Source: Arthrobacter russicus
GTDB lineage: Bacteria; Actinomycetota; Actinomycetes; Actinomycetales; Micrococcaceae
Direction of reading: 5' to 3'
DNA length: 64,000 nucleotides
Assembly: GCF_031454135.1 (NCBI RefSeq)
Contig: NZ_JAVDQF010000001.1
Coordinates: forward strand, 1,240,001 to 1,304,000
Shown: in pieces, positions 38,804-47,589 of the stretch
Layout: every line of letters starts with the position of its first letter
Numbering within the stretch: position 1 is the stretch's first letter
The notes under the pieces: generated by a model
What the model was told of the DNA's origin: nothing
Database searches by the model: none
What the model saw: the letters and a program-made list of their open reading frames with translations, nothing else
Position numbers and translations under genes: made by a program

Positions 38804-40344
38804 TGGAGCCCCTCGAAACGCAGTGAAACGTCCTCGCCCAGTTCCGCGATGTCCCCATCGAGCAGCATCGCCTGCTCGCCTTGGCCCAGCCGCCGCGGCA
38901 GCTGTCCTTCGCGCACCAGCACCGTGCCATTGGTCGCCTTGAGATCCACCAGGATCACGTCCCAGCCTTCCAACCGGACCTCGACATGCGATCGCGAGAT
39001 GTCCCCGGCCCGGCTGCCCACTTGGACCAGCTTCGGCATCCCGTCGCCGTGCACCCGGGACACCGACGGCTGGCGGCCGACGACGAGCGAACGGTCCAAA
39101 TCGACCACCTCACCGGACGAAATCCGCATCCGGCCCAACACCGGACGGCGGACTTGCCGGGCATCCCCGGCCACGGCCTGGCCGCAGACCGAGCAGCGCG
39201 CGGACGTCGGCGGGTTGGCGTGTCCCGCCGGGCAGAGCCTGGCGAGCACCATCGGGCCGGTGGCCGACGGACCAGCGCCCGGCTCCGGCGCCCGCTCGGG
39301 CAGCGCCGCCGGGGCCAGATCGCTGCGCAGCACCGTGTGCCCGTCGTGGTCCGGGTCGCCCGGTTCCGGCTCGCCGACGGTCTCGGGTTCGGCGGCGGTC
39401 TCGGGTTCGGCGGGCGATGCGGGGCTGAGCCACGGCACGGACTCGATCAAGCCGCCTCCGGCCGGCGGTACCGCCGGAAACGGTACCGCCGGAAGCGGTG
39501 CGGCGGCCTCCGCGATGGCGGCCGCTCCGGTGCCGGCCGGCTGACCTGCACCCTCCGGGTCGGCATTGCGGGCCGGTGCCGGCGGTTCGACGTCCTCCGC
39601 TTCCCCGGGGACCCGGATGGCCGCGTCCTCCACGGACCGGGCGATCGTCCGGTCCCAAAGGTGGTCGTAACTCGAAGTGCTCTCCAGCGGTTCGCTTGCG
39701 GCCGGGCTGCTCGGCGGCTCGCCGGCAGACTCCGCAACCGGCTCTGAAACGGGTTCCGGCACGGCCGGATTCAGCACCGCCGGCTCAGCGTCAGGTTCGG
39801 CTGCCGGTTCCGGCTCAACCGCCGGCCAATCGGGCGCGGGCGCGGATTCGGTGAACTCGCTGCTGACCAAGGTGTGGCTCAAATCGGGTTCCGGCTGATC
39901 GATCTGCGGGGCAGTGCCGACCAGCAGCCTGGAGAGCCGCACCACGCCTTCGGACAAGGGCAGCACCGGTTCCGCGCCGTCGTCCGCCAAGCGGAGTTCG
40001 AAGACTTCCGCGTCCGGCAACGACCGTTCGCTCCAGGTGGTCACTTCGCGCCCGGAGACCTCCAACCGGGTGTTTCCGGCGCTCGCGGTCAGCGTCATCT
40101 CCCCGCGCAGGATCGCCCGGGGGCGCTCGCCGAAGGTGATGATCCCGAAAGCCGGCATTCCGGTCAGCTCGGTGCCGAATCCGGAGGTGACCCGGTTGAG
40201 CACTTCGTCGACCTGCGGTCTCCCGGCCAGAAAATCCCAAAGCTCCGCGATCAGCCGGTTCCCGGTCCGTTCATCGAGCACGATCACGGTATTGGCACGC
40301 ACCACACCGAGCCAATTCCCAGGGCCGTAGCTAAGCTCCGTCAT
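38800..40344 (-). CDS. Zinc-ribbon and FHA-domain protein
   Basis: A 514-residue protein in three parts. Residues 1-150 are a folded domain of unknown type (GNWLGVVRANTVIVLDERTG). Residues ~170-370 are a low-complexity Ala/Pro/Glu linker. The C-terminus has a four-Cys zinc ribbon (CPAGH and CSVCG) and an FHA domain (SLVVGRQPSVSRVHGDG, ISRSHVEVRLEGWDVILVDLKATNGT). This resembles the FHA proteins of bifidobacterial and actinobacterial kinase clusters. The start has GGAGGG upstream and overlaps the PP2C gene by 14 bases. It probably docks onto phosphorylated partners. Confidence 0.85.
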   Translation of the reverse strand: MTELSYGPGNWLGVVRANTVIVLDERTGNRLIAELWDFLAGRPQVDEVLNRVTSGFGTELTGMPAFGIITFGERPRAILRGEMTLTASAGNTRLEVSGREVTTWSERSLPDAEVFELRLADDGAEPVLPLSEGVVRLSRLLVGTAPQIDQPEPDLSHTLVSSEFTESAPAPDWPAVEPEPAAEPDAEPAVLNPAVPEPVSEPVAESAGEPPSSPAASEPLESTSSYDHLWDRTIARSVEDAAIRVPGEAEDVEPPAPARNADPEGAGQPAGTGAAAIAEAAAPLPAVPFPAVPPAGGGLIESVPWLSPASPAEPETAAEPETVGEPEPGDPDHDGHTVLRSDLAPAALPERAPEPGAGPSATGPMVLARLCPAGHANPPTSARCSVCGQAVAGDARQVRRPVLGRMRISSGEVVDLDRSLVVGRQPSVSRVHGDGMPKLVQVGSRAGDISRSHVEVRLEGWDVILVDLKATNGTVLVREGQLPRRLGQGEQAMLLDGDIAELGEDVSLRFEGLQ

Positions 40345-41341
40345 GATCGCCCTCCGTTCCCCGGGATTCGGCCAAAAGGTCTTCGATGACGTCAAGGGCG
40401 TCCGCTTCCGGCTCGACGGCGGAGTCCGGCACCGCGCCGGCCGCAGGACTCTCGGCAGCAGGACTCTCGGCAGCAGGGGCCCGCTGGACCTCGGTGACCA
40501 TCGGCAGACCGCCCGGCAAGGTGTCTTCCTCGGCGAGCGGACGGGGTGCCGTGGTCAACCGGTCCGCGGCCTGCACCATGTCTTCGGCGTCGACGATCAG
40601 GACCGTGACATTGTCCCGGCCGCCTGATCGCAGTGCCGCTTCGAGCAGGGCGTCCACGGCGGCCTGCGGCTGCGCCACGCTGGAGACCACCTGGGATATC
40701 TGCTGATCGGAAAGCTCCCCGGTCAATCCGTCCGAGCAGACCAGATAGCGGTCGCCGTCCTCCACCGGGATCAGCCAGTAGTCGGCCTCGGTATCGTCTC
40801 CGGTGCCCAGGGCGCGGGTGACGACATGCCTGCGCGGGTGCACCAGTGCCTGGTCGCTGGTGATGTGCCCGGCGTCGACGAGTTCCTGGACCTCCGAATG
40901 GTCCACGCTGATCTGTTCGAATTTCCCCTGGCTCAGCCGGTAGGTCCGGGAATCCCCGACGTTGAAAACCAGCCAGTACGGGTTCCCCGCCTCCTCGACC
41001 AGGACCACTCCGGTTGCCGTGGTGCCGGCTCGGGAGTCGGTGAGCTCGCGGATCTTGGCATCGGCTTGGAGCAGGGCCTGCTGCACGTCCAAGGCGCTGG
41101 CGGTCCGCGATCCCGGGGCGAGCGCGGCAGCCTCGCGCAACGCCCGAATGCACTCACGCGAGGCCACTTCGCCGGCTTCGTGTCCGCCCATCCCGTCGGC
41201 CACCGCGAAGATCGGATCCGCAGCCAGGAACGAATCTTCGTTCAGTTCCCGGCGCAAACCGCGATCCGTGTTCGATCCCCAGCTGAGCGTGATCCGATGC
41301 GGTGCCGCTGCCTCCGCCGGCGTGGCAGGTCGCTCGTTCAT
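40331..41341 (-). CDS. PP2C family protein serine/threonine phosphatase
   Basis: A 336-residue Mn2+/Mg2+-dependent phosphatase. Metal-binding motifs: N-E-D near 34-36 (RRELNEDSFLA), DGMGGHEAGEVAS at 49-61, SDGLTGELSD and GGRDNVTVL. The catalytic core ends near residue 250 and an acidic Ala/Pro tail follows, with no membrane segment. It should reverse phosphorylation by the kinase encoded two genes downstream. The ATG at 41341 overlaps the RDD gene stop (ATGA). Confidence 0.94.
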   Translation of the reverse strand: MNERPATPAEAAAPHRITLSWGSNTDRGLRRELNEDSFLAADPIFAVADGMGGHEAGEVASRECIRALREAAALAPGSRTASALDVQQALLQADAKIRELTDSRAGTTATGVVLVEEAGNPYWLVFNVGDSRTYRLSQGKFEQISVDHSEVQELVDAGHITSDQALVHPRRHVVTRALGTGDDTEADYWLIPVEDGDRYLVCSDGLTGELSDQQISQVVSSVAQPQAAVDALLEAALRSGGRDNVTVLIVDAEDMVQAADRLTTAPRPLAEEDTLPGGLPMVTEVQRAPAAESPAAESPAAGAVPDSAVEPEADALDVIEDLLAESRGTEGDHDGA

Positions 41342-42723
41342 GCGCGGGCCACCAGGAAGCTGCGGTCGCCGAAGTGCACGGTGGCGCCGAAGCCGGCCAG
41401 TTGCGGGCTGCCGGCGACCAGTGGCCGGCGAACTCCGTCGGGTCCGCTGAGCGCGCTGCCATTGGTCGAATTCCGGTCCGTGACCCACAGCCCTTCGGAG
41501 CTCGCCCGGACGTGGACATGCGTTTTGGACACGGAGCGCGAAGGATCCGGCACATCGATGAGCTGTTCAATCACTTCCCCATCGTATCCAGAGGGGTTGC
41601 GTCCGATCAGCGCCGCTCCGGCCAGCCGGACTTCGCGACCGTCGTCGAACTGCATCCGCACGCTCGGCCGTTGCACCGCCGGGGCCGGATCGACGGCCGC
41701 CGGGACCGGATCCGGTTGCGCTGCGGAGCGGTATCTGGTTTCACCCGCCGCTTCATCCGGATGGACTGTTTCCGGCCGGACCCCGGGGCTGGCCGGGGGC
41801 TGCCACTGATTCGGGTCGTGCCGCCGGCCCGGGGCCGGCTCGGCCGGTTCGAAGCCCGGAATCCCGGCCGACGGCGGCGCTGCGGAGGTCGGCAGGCCGG
41901 GCGCTGCCGTCCCGGCCACCGGAGACTGCACCGGCAGCATCGGCGGCAATTCGACCGGGGCGAACGACGAAGGCCCGTCGATTCCGCCGCTGGTGAGCGG
42001 ATCCCGGCCGGCCTTCACGTCGAAGACCAGGGTGTGCGCGGCTTTGTCCGGCCAACCCTGGCGCTGCCCGTTCCGGTCCCAGAGATTGGAAATCAGCACC
42101 AGCACACCGCCCACGAAGGCCAGCCCGAAGCCGATCGTGATGACCACGTTCCGGACCAGGATCGCCAACCAGCCCGCGGCGAATCCCTGCATCCCGGTGG
42201 TCCGGATGCCCAGCAGCAGATTGCCGATGGTTTTCCCAGTCCTCGCTTCCCAGCCCCAAAGCACAATCCAATAAGCCAGGGCCAGCAAAGCTGCGGCTCC
42301 GGTCCACACGCTGAACCAGAACAAGTCCAAGGTGATCACCTGGGCGTTGACCCGGGTGCTGACAATGGTCGTCGCACCGACCCCGGAACCGATCGCGAAA
42401 CCGATGGCCGGGGCCACCATGTCGAGCAGCTTCGCAGCGAGCCGTTTCCCGGCACCGGCATTGACCAGGTCCAACCGCGCTGCCATGTCTTCTCCGTCGT
42501 CGATTTTCGGTGCCACGACCGGCCCTCGGCTGAAGGGCGTAACCGGGATGATACCCGGGATCTGGACCTTGCGGGGATTTTCCGGCGCACTCGGCTCCGA
42601 AGCTGCGGCCGGCGCCGTCCGGCCGGCCCGGTTGTAGACGGCCGCACCGCACAAGGTGCAGAACGACGCTCCGGGCGGCAGCGCGGCACCGCAATTCCGG
42701 CAATTCGAGGTTCCCGGGTTCAT
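41338..42723 (-). CDS. RDD family membrane protein with N-terminal zinc ribbon and C-terminal FHA domain
   Basis: A 461-residue fusion. The first 25 residues are a zinc ribbon (CRNCG and CTLCG). RDD-type membrane helices span ~95-225, including GKTIGNLLLGIRTT. A Pro/Ala-rich linker follows. The C-terminal FHA domain (ALIGRNPSGYDGE, SRSVSKTHVHVRASSEGLWVTDRNSTNG) is complete with G-R, S-x-x-H and N-G. This places a phosphothreonine reader at the membrane. Both ends overlap neighbours by ATGA. Confidence 0.9.
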   Translation of the reverse strand: MNPGTSNCRNCGAALPPGASFCTLCGAAVYNRAGRTAPAAASEPSAPENPRKVQIPGIIPVTPFSRGPVVAPKIDDGEDMAARLDLVNAGAGKRLAAKLLDMVAPAIGFAIGSGVGATTIVSTRVNAQVITLDLFWFSVWTGAAALLALAYWIVLWGWEARTGKTIGNLLLGIRTTGMQGFAAGWLAILVRNVVITIGFGLAFVGGVLVLISNLWDRNGQRQGWPDKAAHTLVFDVKAGRDPLTSGGIDGPSSFAPVELPPMLPVQSPVAGTAAPGLPTSAAPPSAGIPGFEPAEPAPGRRHDPNQWQPPASPGVRPETVHPDEAAGETRYRSAAQPDPVPAAVDPAPAVQRPSVRMQFDDGREVRLAGAALIGRNPSGYDGEVIEQLIDVPDPSRSVSKTHVHVRASSEGLWVTDRNSTNGSALSGPDGVRRPLVAGSPQLAGFGATVHFGDRSFLVARA

Positions 42724-45176
42724 TCGTTGCCTCGTTCCGACGCCGGGTGGCCGGTCTGCGCGGGGCTCCCCTGGCCGAAGACCGGCGGCTCAACCGGTTG
42801 CGACTGAGGTTTCTTGCGGAAATAGCCTGCGGACCCGGGCCGTTGCGCCATGGCCAGGCTCAGGTCGCCGAGCAGCGAACGCGGCGAGAATCGGGCCCGC
42901 ATCCGATGCCAGAATCCCACTGATTCATTCATCTTCTCGAGCGATCCGTCCACCTCGGACCAGAAGGCGGCGACCTCGGCTTCGCTCGGTTCGCCGACGC
43001 CGAAAATCGCTGAGTCCGCGCGCTCGGCCAGTGCGGTCGTGCTTCCGCCGCTGGCCGGGAACGCGCCCGCCAGTGTGCCCGCGGTTTCCCGCCGGGTCTG
43101 TTTCGGGTTGACCGCAGCGCCGAGGTCGGTGGCCAAAGCCAGCAGTTCGCTCCAGCCACCGCCCACCCGCTGGGCCGGAGCACCTTCGCTGAATCGCTTT
43201 TTCCGGCGCCGGCGCTTGACCAGGACGATTGCCAACAAGGGGAGCACGATCACCGCCACCGGAATCGCGGCCAAGCCCAGTACCGTCAGGATGTGGCCCA
43301 GCACTGCCCAGAAGTCCTGCTTTTTCTTGTCGTTGTCCAGTGCGTCGGGCGAGCTGTCCGGCGGCAGCTCGGCTTGTTCCTGCGGCGGAGGCGGCGGCTG
43401 CAGGACCTGGGGTTTGGGCGAGGACGCGTTTTGCGGATCCGGCGGGTTGGGCACATGGTCTTTGTCCGGCGTTGGATCGAAGGGCACCCAGCCGATCCCG
43501 CTGAAATCCGCTTCGACCCAGGCGTGCACATCGGACCCCTTGATCTGCACATTCGGCGCCCCGTTGAGCTCGCCCTTGGGGTCCGGATAGAAACCCATCA
43601 CTACCCGGGCCGGAATCCCCAGGTACCGCGCCATCAAGGCCATGGTCACCGCATACTGTTCATCGTCGCCGACGATTTCCTTGCCGGAGAGGAACTTCGC
43701 GATCCGGGCCGCGCTGTGGCCGGGCAGACTGGCCACCTGGCCTTTGATCCCGTTGCTGTATTTTCCGGCCAGCCGGAAGTAGTCGGCGAGCGCCTTGACC
43801 TTGGCGTAGTCGGAAGTCTTGTCGCCGGCGATCTGCACCGCTTTGGCCCCGACCGCCTGCGGCACGTTCGCCAACTTCGGCATGCTGAGATCGGCGAAGC
43901 CGGCCGCCTCCAGTTGCTTCTCATCGCGCTTCGGCGGGAACGCCACATTGACCCGGTAGGCGTCGTTTTTCCGGACGCCGTCGAGCTTCACCGCGGTGTT
44001 CGAATCCTGGTTCAGGTACAGCAGCCCTTGCCCGCCGTCGGCCGCTTGGTACTGCAGCGAGCGGATCGCGCTGGCCCCGGGGATGTAGGCCCCGGCGTAG
44101 TCCTCGATCTGGAATCCCAGCGTGCTGGTGTCCCCCTCCGAGGCGCGGTTCGCGGATTTGGGGTCGCCGATCGGGGCGAACGCCCCGGAACTCGCCGAAT
44201 CCACGTTGAAGACGATGCCGTCATAGGAGTCCAGGGCAGCCAGCCGGACCCGCGCGTCCCGGGGCAGGCCGGAGACCGAGAACAAGGTCTGCTCCGCCTC
44301 GTCGCCGACGTAGCGGCGGAAGTCGGTGAGCGGCGAGGGCAGATTGTGCGGATCCAGGGGCGGGATCACCACATCGCGCAGCACCTTGCGGTCCTCCCCG
44401 GCACGGAACATCGGCATCGCCGCCGCCGTCAGGCCGCCGGCCAAAACCACCACCACGGCCCCGGCCAGCAACCGACGGGAGCGGTTCGCGGCGGCTGCGG
44501 CGAGTGCCGGCGCTGCACCCTCCGGCCGGTCTATGGCTCCCGCACGGCCGGAGTGCACCATTCCCCGGCTGAGCAGCTCCCGCCGGTAGGCCAGCCAGCA
44601 GATCGCGGCGATGCCGAGCAAGATCCCGCGCAGCGTCGGCAAGAACGGCTCGTCCGTGCCGAAGACGATGCTCGCGATGAACAGGGCGAGCACCGGGAGC
44701 ATGGTCCAATAGGCCCGGCGCACCCGCCAGGCGAGGGTTCCGGCGAGCACCGAGCAGAGCAACGCGGACAGGAACGGTACCACCAGCACGTCCACCGAAG
44801 TGCCGACCGGCGCCGCGATGGTCAGCAATTGTTTCCAGCCGAAGACCACGCCGAGGAGCAGCCCGCGCAGCGATCCGCCAGTGGGGATGAACCCGAACAA
44901 CGATTCGCCCGGCGCGGCGAGCGCATTGCCGAAGAGCAGGTAGCCGAGCAGCACCACCGCGGTCATCACCAGCAGTCCCCAACGCCAATGCGCCCCGGCG
45001 GCGGCGATCGCCAAGCCCAGCAGCACCCCGCCCAACCCGGCGACCAAGTAATAGGGGTCGGCTCCGAAGGTCGGCGCGAAGCCGAGCACCGCCAGTCCGA
45101 GCAACAGGAACAGCACCCCGGCATCGAGTACGAAATGCCAGGCCGGCCGGCCGGAGAACAACGACATCCGGCTCAT
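42720..45176 (-). CDS. Membrane transglutaminase-fold protein (TgpA-like), catalytic Cys replaced
   Basis: An 818-residue protein. Six or seven N-terminal helices (1-250, DUF3488-like) lead to an extracellular transglutaminase-like domain (~440-580), another helix near 640-665 (AIPVAVIVLPLLAIVLVKRRRRKKR) and a cytoplasmic tail. In the core, the usual G-x-C-E reads G503-D504-D505-E506, so the nucleophilic Cys is Asp, while H551 (DVHAWVE) and D567 (PFDPTP) remain. It is thus probably a non-catalytic scaffold or has changed chemistry. The ATG overlaps the DUF58 stop (ATGA); a frame extending to 46367 is not used. Confidence 0.88.
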   Translation of the reverse strand: MSRMSLFSGRPAWHFVLDAGVLFLLLGLAVLGFAPTFGADPYYLVAGLGGVLLGLAIAAAGAHWRWGLLVMTAVVLLGYLLFGNALAAPGESLFGFIPTGGSLRGLLLGVVFGWKQLLTIAAPVGTSVDVLVVPFLSALLCSVLAGTLAWRVRRAYWTMLPVLALFIASIVFGTDEPFLPTLRGILLGIAAICWLAYRRELLSRGMVHSGRAGAIDRPEGAAPALAAAAANRSRRLLAGAVVVVLAGGLTAAAMPMFRAGEDRKVLRDVVIPPLDPHNLPSPLTDFRRYVGDEAEQTLFSVSGLPRDARVRLAALDSYDGIVFNVDSASSGAFAPIGDPKSANRASEGDTSTLGFQIEDYAGAYIPGASAIRSLQYQAADGGQGLLYLNQDSNTAVKLDGVRKNDAYRVNVAFPPKRDEKQLEAAGFADLSMPKLANVPQAVGAKAVQIAGDKTSDYAKVKALADYFRLAGKYSNGIKGQVASLPGHSAARIAKFLSGKEIVGDDEQYAVTMALMARYLGIPARVVMGFYPDPKGELNGAPNVQIKGSDVHAWVEADFSGIGWVPFDPTPDKDHVPNPPDPQNASSPKPQVLQPPPPPQEQAELPPDSSPDALDNDKKKQDFWAVLGHILTVLGLAAIPVAVIVLPLLAIVLVKRRRRKKRFSEGAPAQRVGGGWSELLALATDLGAAVNPKQTRRETAGTLAGAFPASGGSTTALAERADSAIFGVGEPSEAEVAAFWSEVDGSLEKMNESVGFWHRMRARFSPRSLLGDLSLAMAQRPGSAGYFRKKPQSQPVEPPVFGQGSPAQTGHPASERGNE

Positions 45177-46489
45177 GCCGCGGCCTTCCGGAGCACCGCG
45201 GCGAGATCCGCCAAATCGCCCAGGGTGAGCACCGCGAGGTCGGCGATGTTGTTCCGGCTGGCCCCGGCGCCGGTCAGGCAACGGATCGCGAAGCAGCGGA
45301 TGCCGGGCGGGATCGTCGCAGCCGCGGCCCGCAGCTGCGCGGGACTGACCAAGGCGCCGACGACGAAGAACACCACGGACGCACCCGGCACCGCGTCGGC
45401 GACGCTCCGGGCGAGCTCCGCAGTGCCGTCGAGCTTGCTGCTGCCTTCGATCCGGGTCATATCGTCCAGCAGCGTCCGGCCGGTCGCGCAGCGCAGCGGG
45501 CCGCGTTGGTCGTGCACGCTCAACTCCCGTTGTTCCCGGATTGCCTGCCGGCCGATCGACGCCGCGGCGGAGATCGCCAGCTCGAGGTCTTCCGGGGCCT
45601 GGTACTCCGAGGTGTTGATGCTCAAGGCCACCGCGATGTGCGCCCGGCGGGTCTCCTCGAATTGCCGGACCATGAGCTTGGCGGTCCGCGCGGTGGTCTT
45701 CCAGTGGATGTGCCGGCGGTCGTCGCCCGGGATGTAGTCGCGCAGCGCGTGGAACGACACGTCTGCACTGGAGAGCTCGGTCGTCGGCATGCCCTCCAGA
45801 TCTTTGAGGAATCCGGCGGCGGAACCGATCAGCGGCGTGGTCCGCGGATGCACGAACAGGTCCGTGGCCTCGGTCCAGTACACCTGCCTCCGGAGCAGGC
45901 GCAACGGGTCGGCGCGGACCGAGCGCACCGGACCCACCACGATCACGGCGCGTTTCGCAGTCGGGATCGTGAACAGGTCTTCGTGCACGTGGCCCGGCTT
46001 CATCCGGGGCAACTGGAAGGAGGCCAGGTTGCCGCCCACCGGCAATTCCAGGCTGGCCGGCAACAACGGCCGGTTCGAGGTGTTGGTGACCGAAACGCTG
46101 CCTACCGCATGCTCGCCCACCGCGACCCGGGTCCGGGCCAGGTCGAGTTCCACGCCGTAGGCGGATCGGCCGAGCACGAAGCCGACGGCGGCGAGCAGCA
46201 GCACGCTGCCCAGCAAAGCCACGGTTTTGGCCTCCGCCCAACCGAAGACCCCGCCGAAGCCCCATAGCAGCAGCACCAACACGAGCAGCATCCAGCCCAG
46301 AGGGCTGACCGGGCCGAACACCGGGCCCAGGTATCTGCCGAGCAAGGCCCGCGCCTTGGCCCACCACGGGAGCAAGAGCATTCCGCCGACCCGGCCGGCC
46401 TCGGCGAAAATCGATGCCGGGTGCAATCGGGTGCGGCTGCCGTTGCGCCGGAACGGCCGCTTCATCGCGGCTGGGGAACGGGGTGACAT
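45173..46489 (-). CDS. DUF58 domain-containing membrane protein
   Basis: A 438-residue protein with two adjacent helices at ~60-105, an Ig-like region, and the DUF58 core (LSSADVSFHALRDYIPGDDRRHIHWKTTARTAKLMVRQFEETRRAHI), part of a VWA-like fold. DUF58 proteins travel with MoxR ATPases and transglutaminase-like proteins and are thought to be assembled or activated by the ATPase. The ATG at 46489 is somewhat far from GGAGGAG (13 bases), so the start is not certain. Confidence 0.88.
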   Translation of the reverse strand: MSPRSPAAMKRPFRRNGSRTRLHPASIFAEAGRVGGMLLLPWWAKARALLGRYLGPVFGPVSPLGWMLLVLVLLLWGFGGVFGWAEAKTVALLGSVLLLAAVGFVLGRSAYGVELDLARTRVAVGEHAVGSVSVTNTSNRPLLPASLELPVGGNLASFQLPRMKPGHVHEDLFTIPTAKRAVIVVGPVRSVRADPLRLLRRQVYWTEATDLFVHPRTTPLIGSAAGFLKDLEGMPTTELSSADVSFHALRDYIPGDDRRHIHWKTTARTAKLMVRQFEETRRAHIAVALSINTSEYQAPEDLELAISAAASIGRQAIREQRELSVHDQRGPLRCATGRTLLDDMTRIEGSSKLDGTAELARSVADAVPGASVVFFVVGALVSPAQLRAAAATIPPGIRCFAIRCLTGAGASRNNIADLAVLTLGDLADLAAVLRKAAA

Positions 46490-46517
46490 GGTCCGGTCGG
46501 ATCTCCTCCGCGCCGGC

Positions 46518-47489
46518 TCAGGCGCTGGCACGCTGTTGCGGCGCTGCGACGTCGGCCAGCACGCGTTTGAGCACCACCTCGGGAGTGGCTCCGGCGAACT
46601 CCGCTTCCGGGTCCATCACGAAACGGTGCGTCCAGACCACTGGCGCCAGCTCTTTGACATCGTCCGGGAGCACGAAGTTGCGGCCTTGCGATGCCGCCCA
46701 GACTTTCACCGCGCGCACCATCGCGATGGCCCCGCGGACGCTGACCCCCAGCCGGGTCTCCGGGGCATTCCGGGTCTCTTCGCAGAGCCGTGAAATGTAT
46801 TCCAGCACTGCCGGGTCGGTATGCGTGGTGGCGGCCAGATCCGCCATTTCGGCGACCGCGGAGGTGGTGATGATCGCTTGCAGCGTCGAGGTCCGGTCGC
46901 GCTGGCCGGAGCCGGAGAGCAACTGCACCGTGGAGGCGTGGTCCGGGTAGCCGATCGAAGTCTTGATCAGGAACCGGTCCAACTGTGCTTCCGGCAGCCG
47001 GTAGGTACCGGCTTGTTCGATCGGGTTCTGCGTGGCCAACACCATGAACGGCCGGCCGGCCTCGTAGCTGGCGCCGTCCACGGTCACCCGGGACTCCTCC
47101 ATCACTTCGAGCAGCGCGGACTGGGTCTTCGGCGAGGCCCGGTTGATTTCGTCGGCGAGCACGATGGTGGCGAAGATCGGGCCCTTGTGGAATTCGAACT
47201 TCTGGGTTTTCTGGTCGTAGATGGTCACCCCGGTGACGTCCGAGGGCAGCAGGTCCGGGGTGAACTGGATCCGTGAGTTGCTGCCTTGCACGGTGGCCGC
47301 GAGTGCCCGGGCGAGCATGGTCTTGCCGGTGCCTGGGGCATCCTCGAACAGGATGTGGCCTTCGGCGAGCATCGCGGTCAGGGTCAGCCGGACCACCTGC
47401 GACTTGCCCAGCACGGCCTGGCCGACGTTGGCCACGAGTTTGTCGAAAGTACCGGCAAACCAGCTGGCCTGCTCCGCGGTCATCGTCAT
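46518..47489 (-). CDS. MoxR family AAA+ ATPase
   Basis: A 323-residue chaperone-like ATPase. Walker A is EDAPGTGKTML (residues 49-59), Walker B LADEINRASPKTQSALLEVMEE, sensor 1 LATQNPIEQAGTYRLPEAQLDRF. This is the standard MoxR signature. It probably acts on the DUF58 protein encoded 28 bases downstream. GAGGA precedes the ATG at 47489 by 7 bases. Confidence 0.95.
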   Translation of the reverse strand: MTMTAEQASWFAGTFDKLVANVGQAVLGKSQVVRLTLTAMLAEGHILFEDAPGTGKTMLARALAATVQGSNSRIQFTPDLLPSDVTGVTIYDQKTQKFEFHKGPIFATIVLADEINRASPKTQSALLEVMEESRVTVDGASYEAGRPFMVLATQNPIEQAGTYRLPEAQLDRFLIKTSIGYPDHASTVQLLSGSGQRDRTSTLQAIITTSAVAEMADLAATTHTDPAVLEYISRLCEETRNAPETRLGVSVRGAIAMVRAVKVWAASQGRNFVLPDDVKELAPVVWTHRFVMDPEAEFAGATPEVVLKRVLADVAAPQQRASA

Positions 47490-47589
47490 CGGTGGTTCCT
47501 CACAGTAAATTCATAGTCACGGTCGTTGGACTGATTCTTGCAATGTTCTTCGGGCCTGCCAAGCACCCGGTCTGCGTCAGGGCTGCGGC

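Noticed and set aside
45177-46367. 397-residue N-terminal extension of the transglutaminase-fold protein
   Set aside because: It lies within the DUF58 gene; the ATG at 45176 overlapping the DUF58 stop is the natural start.
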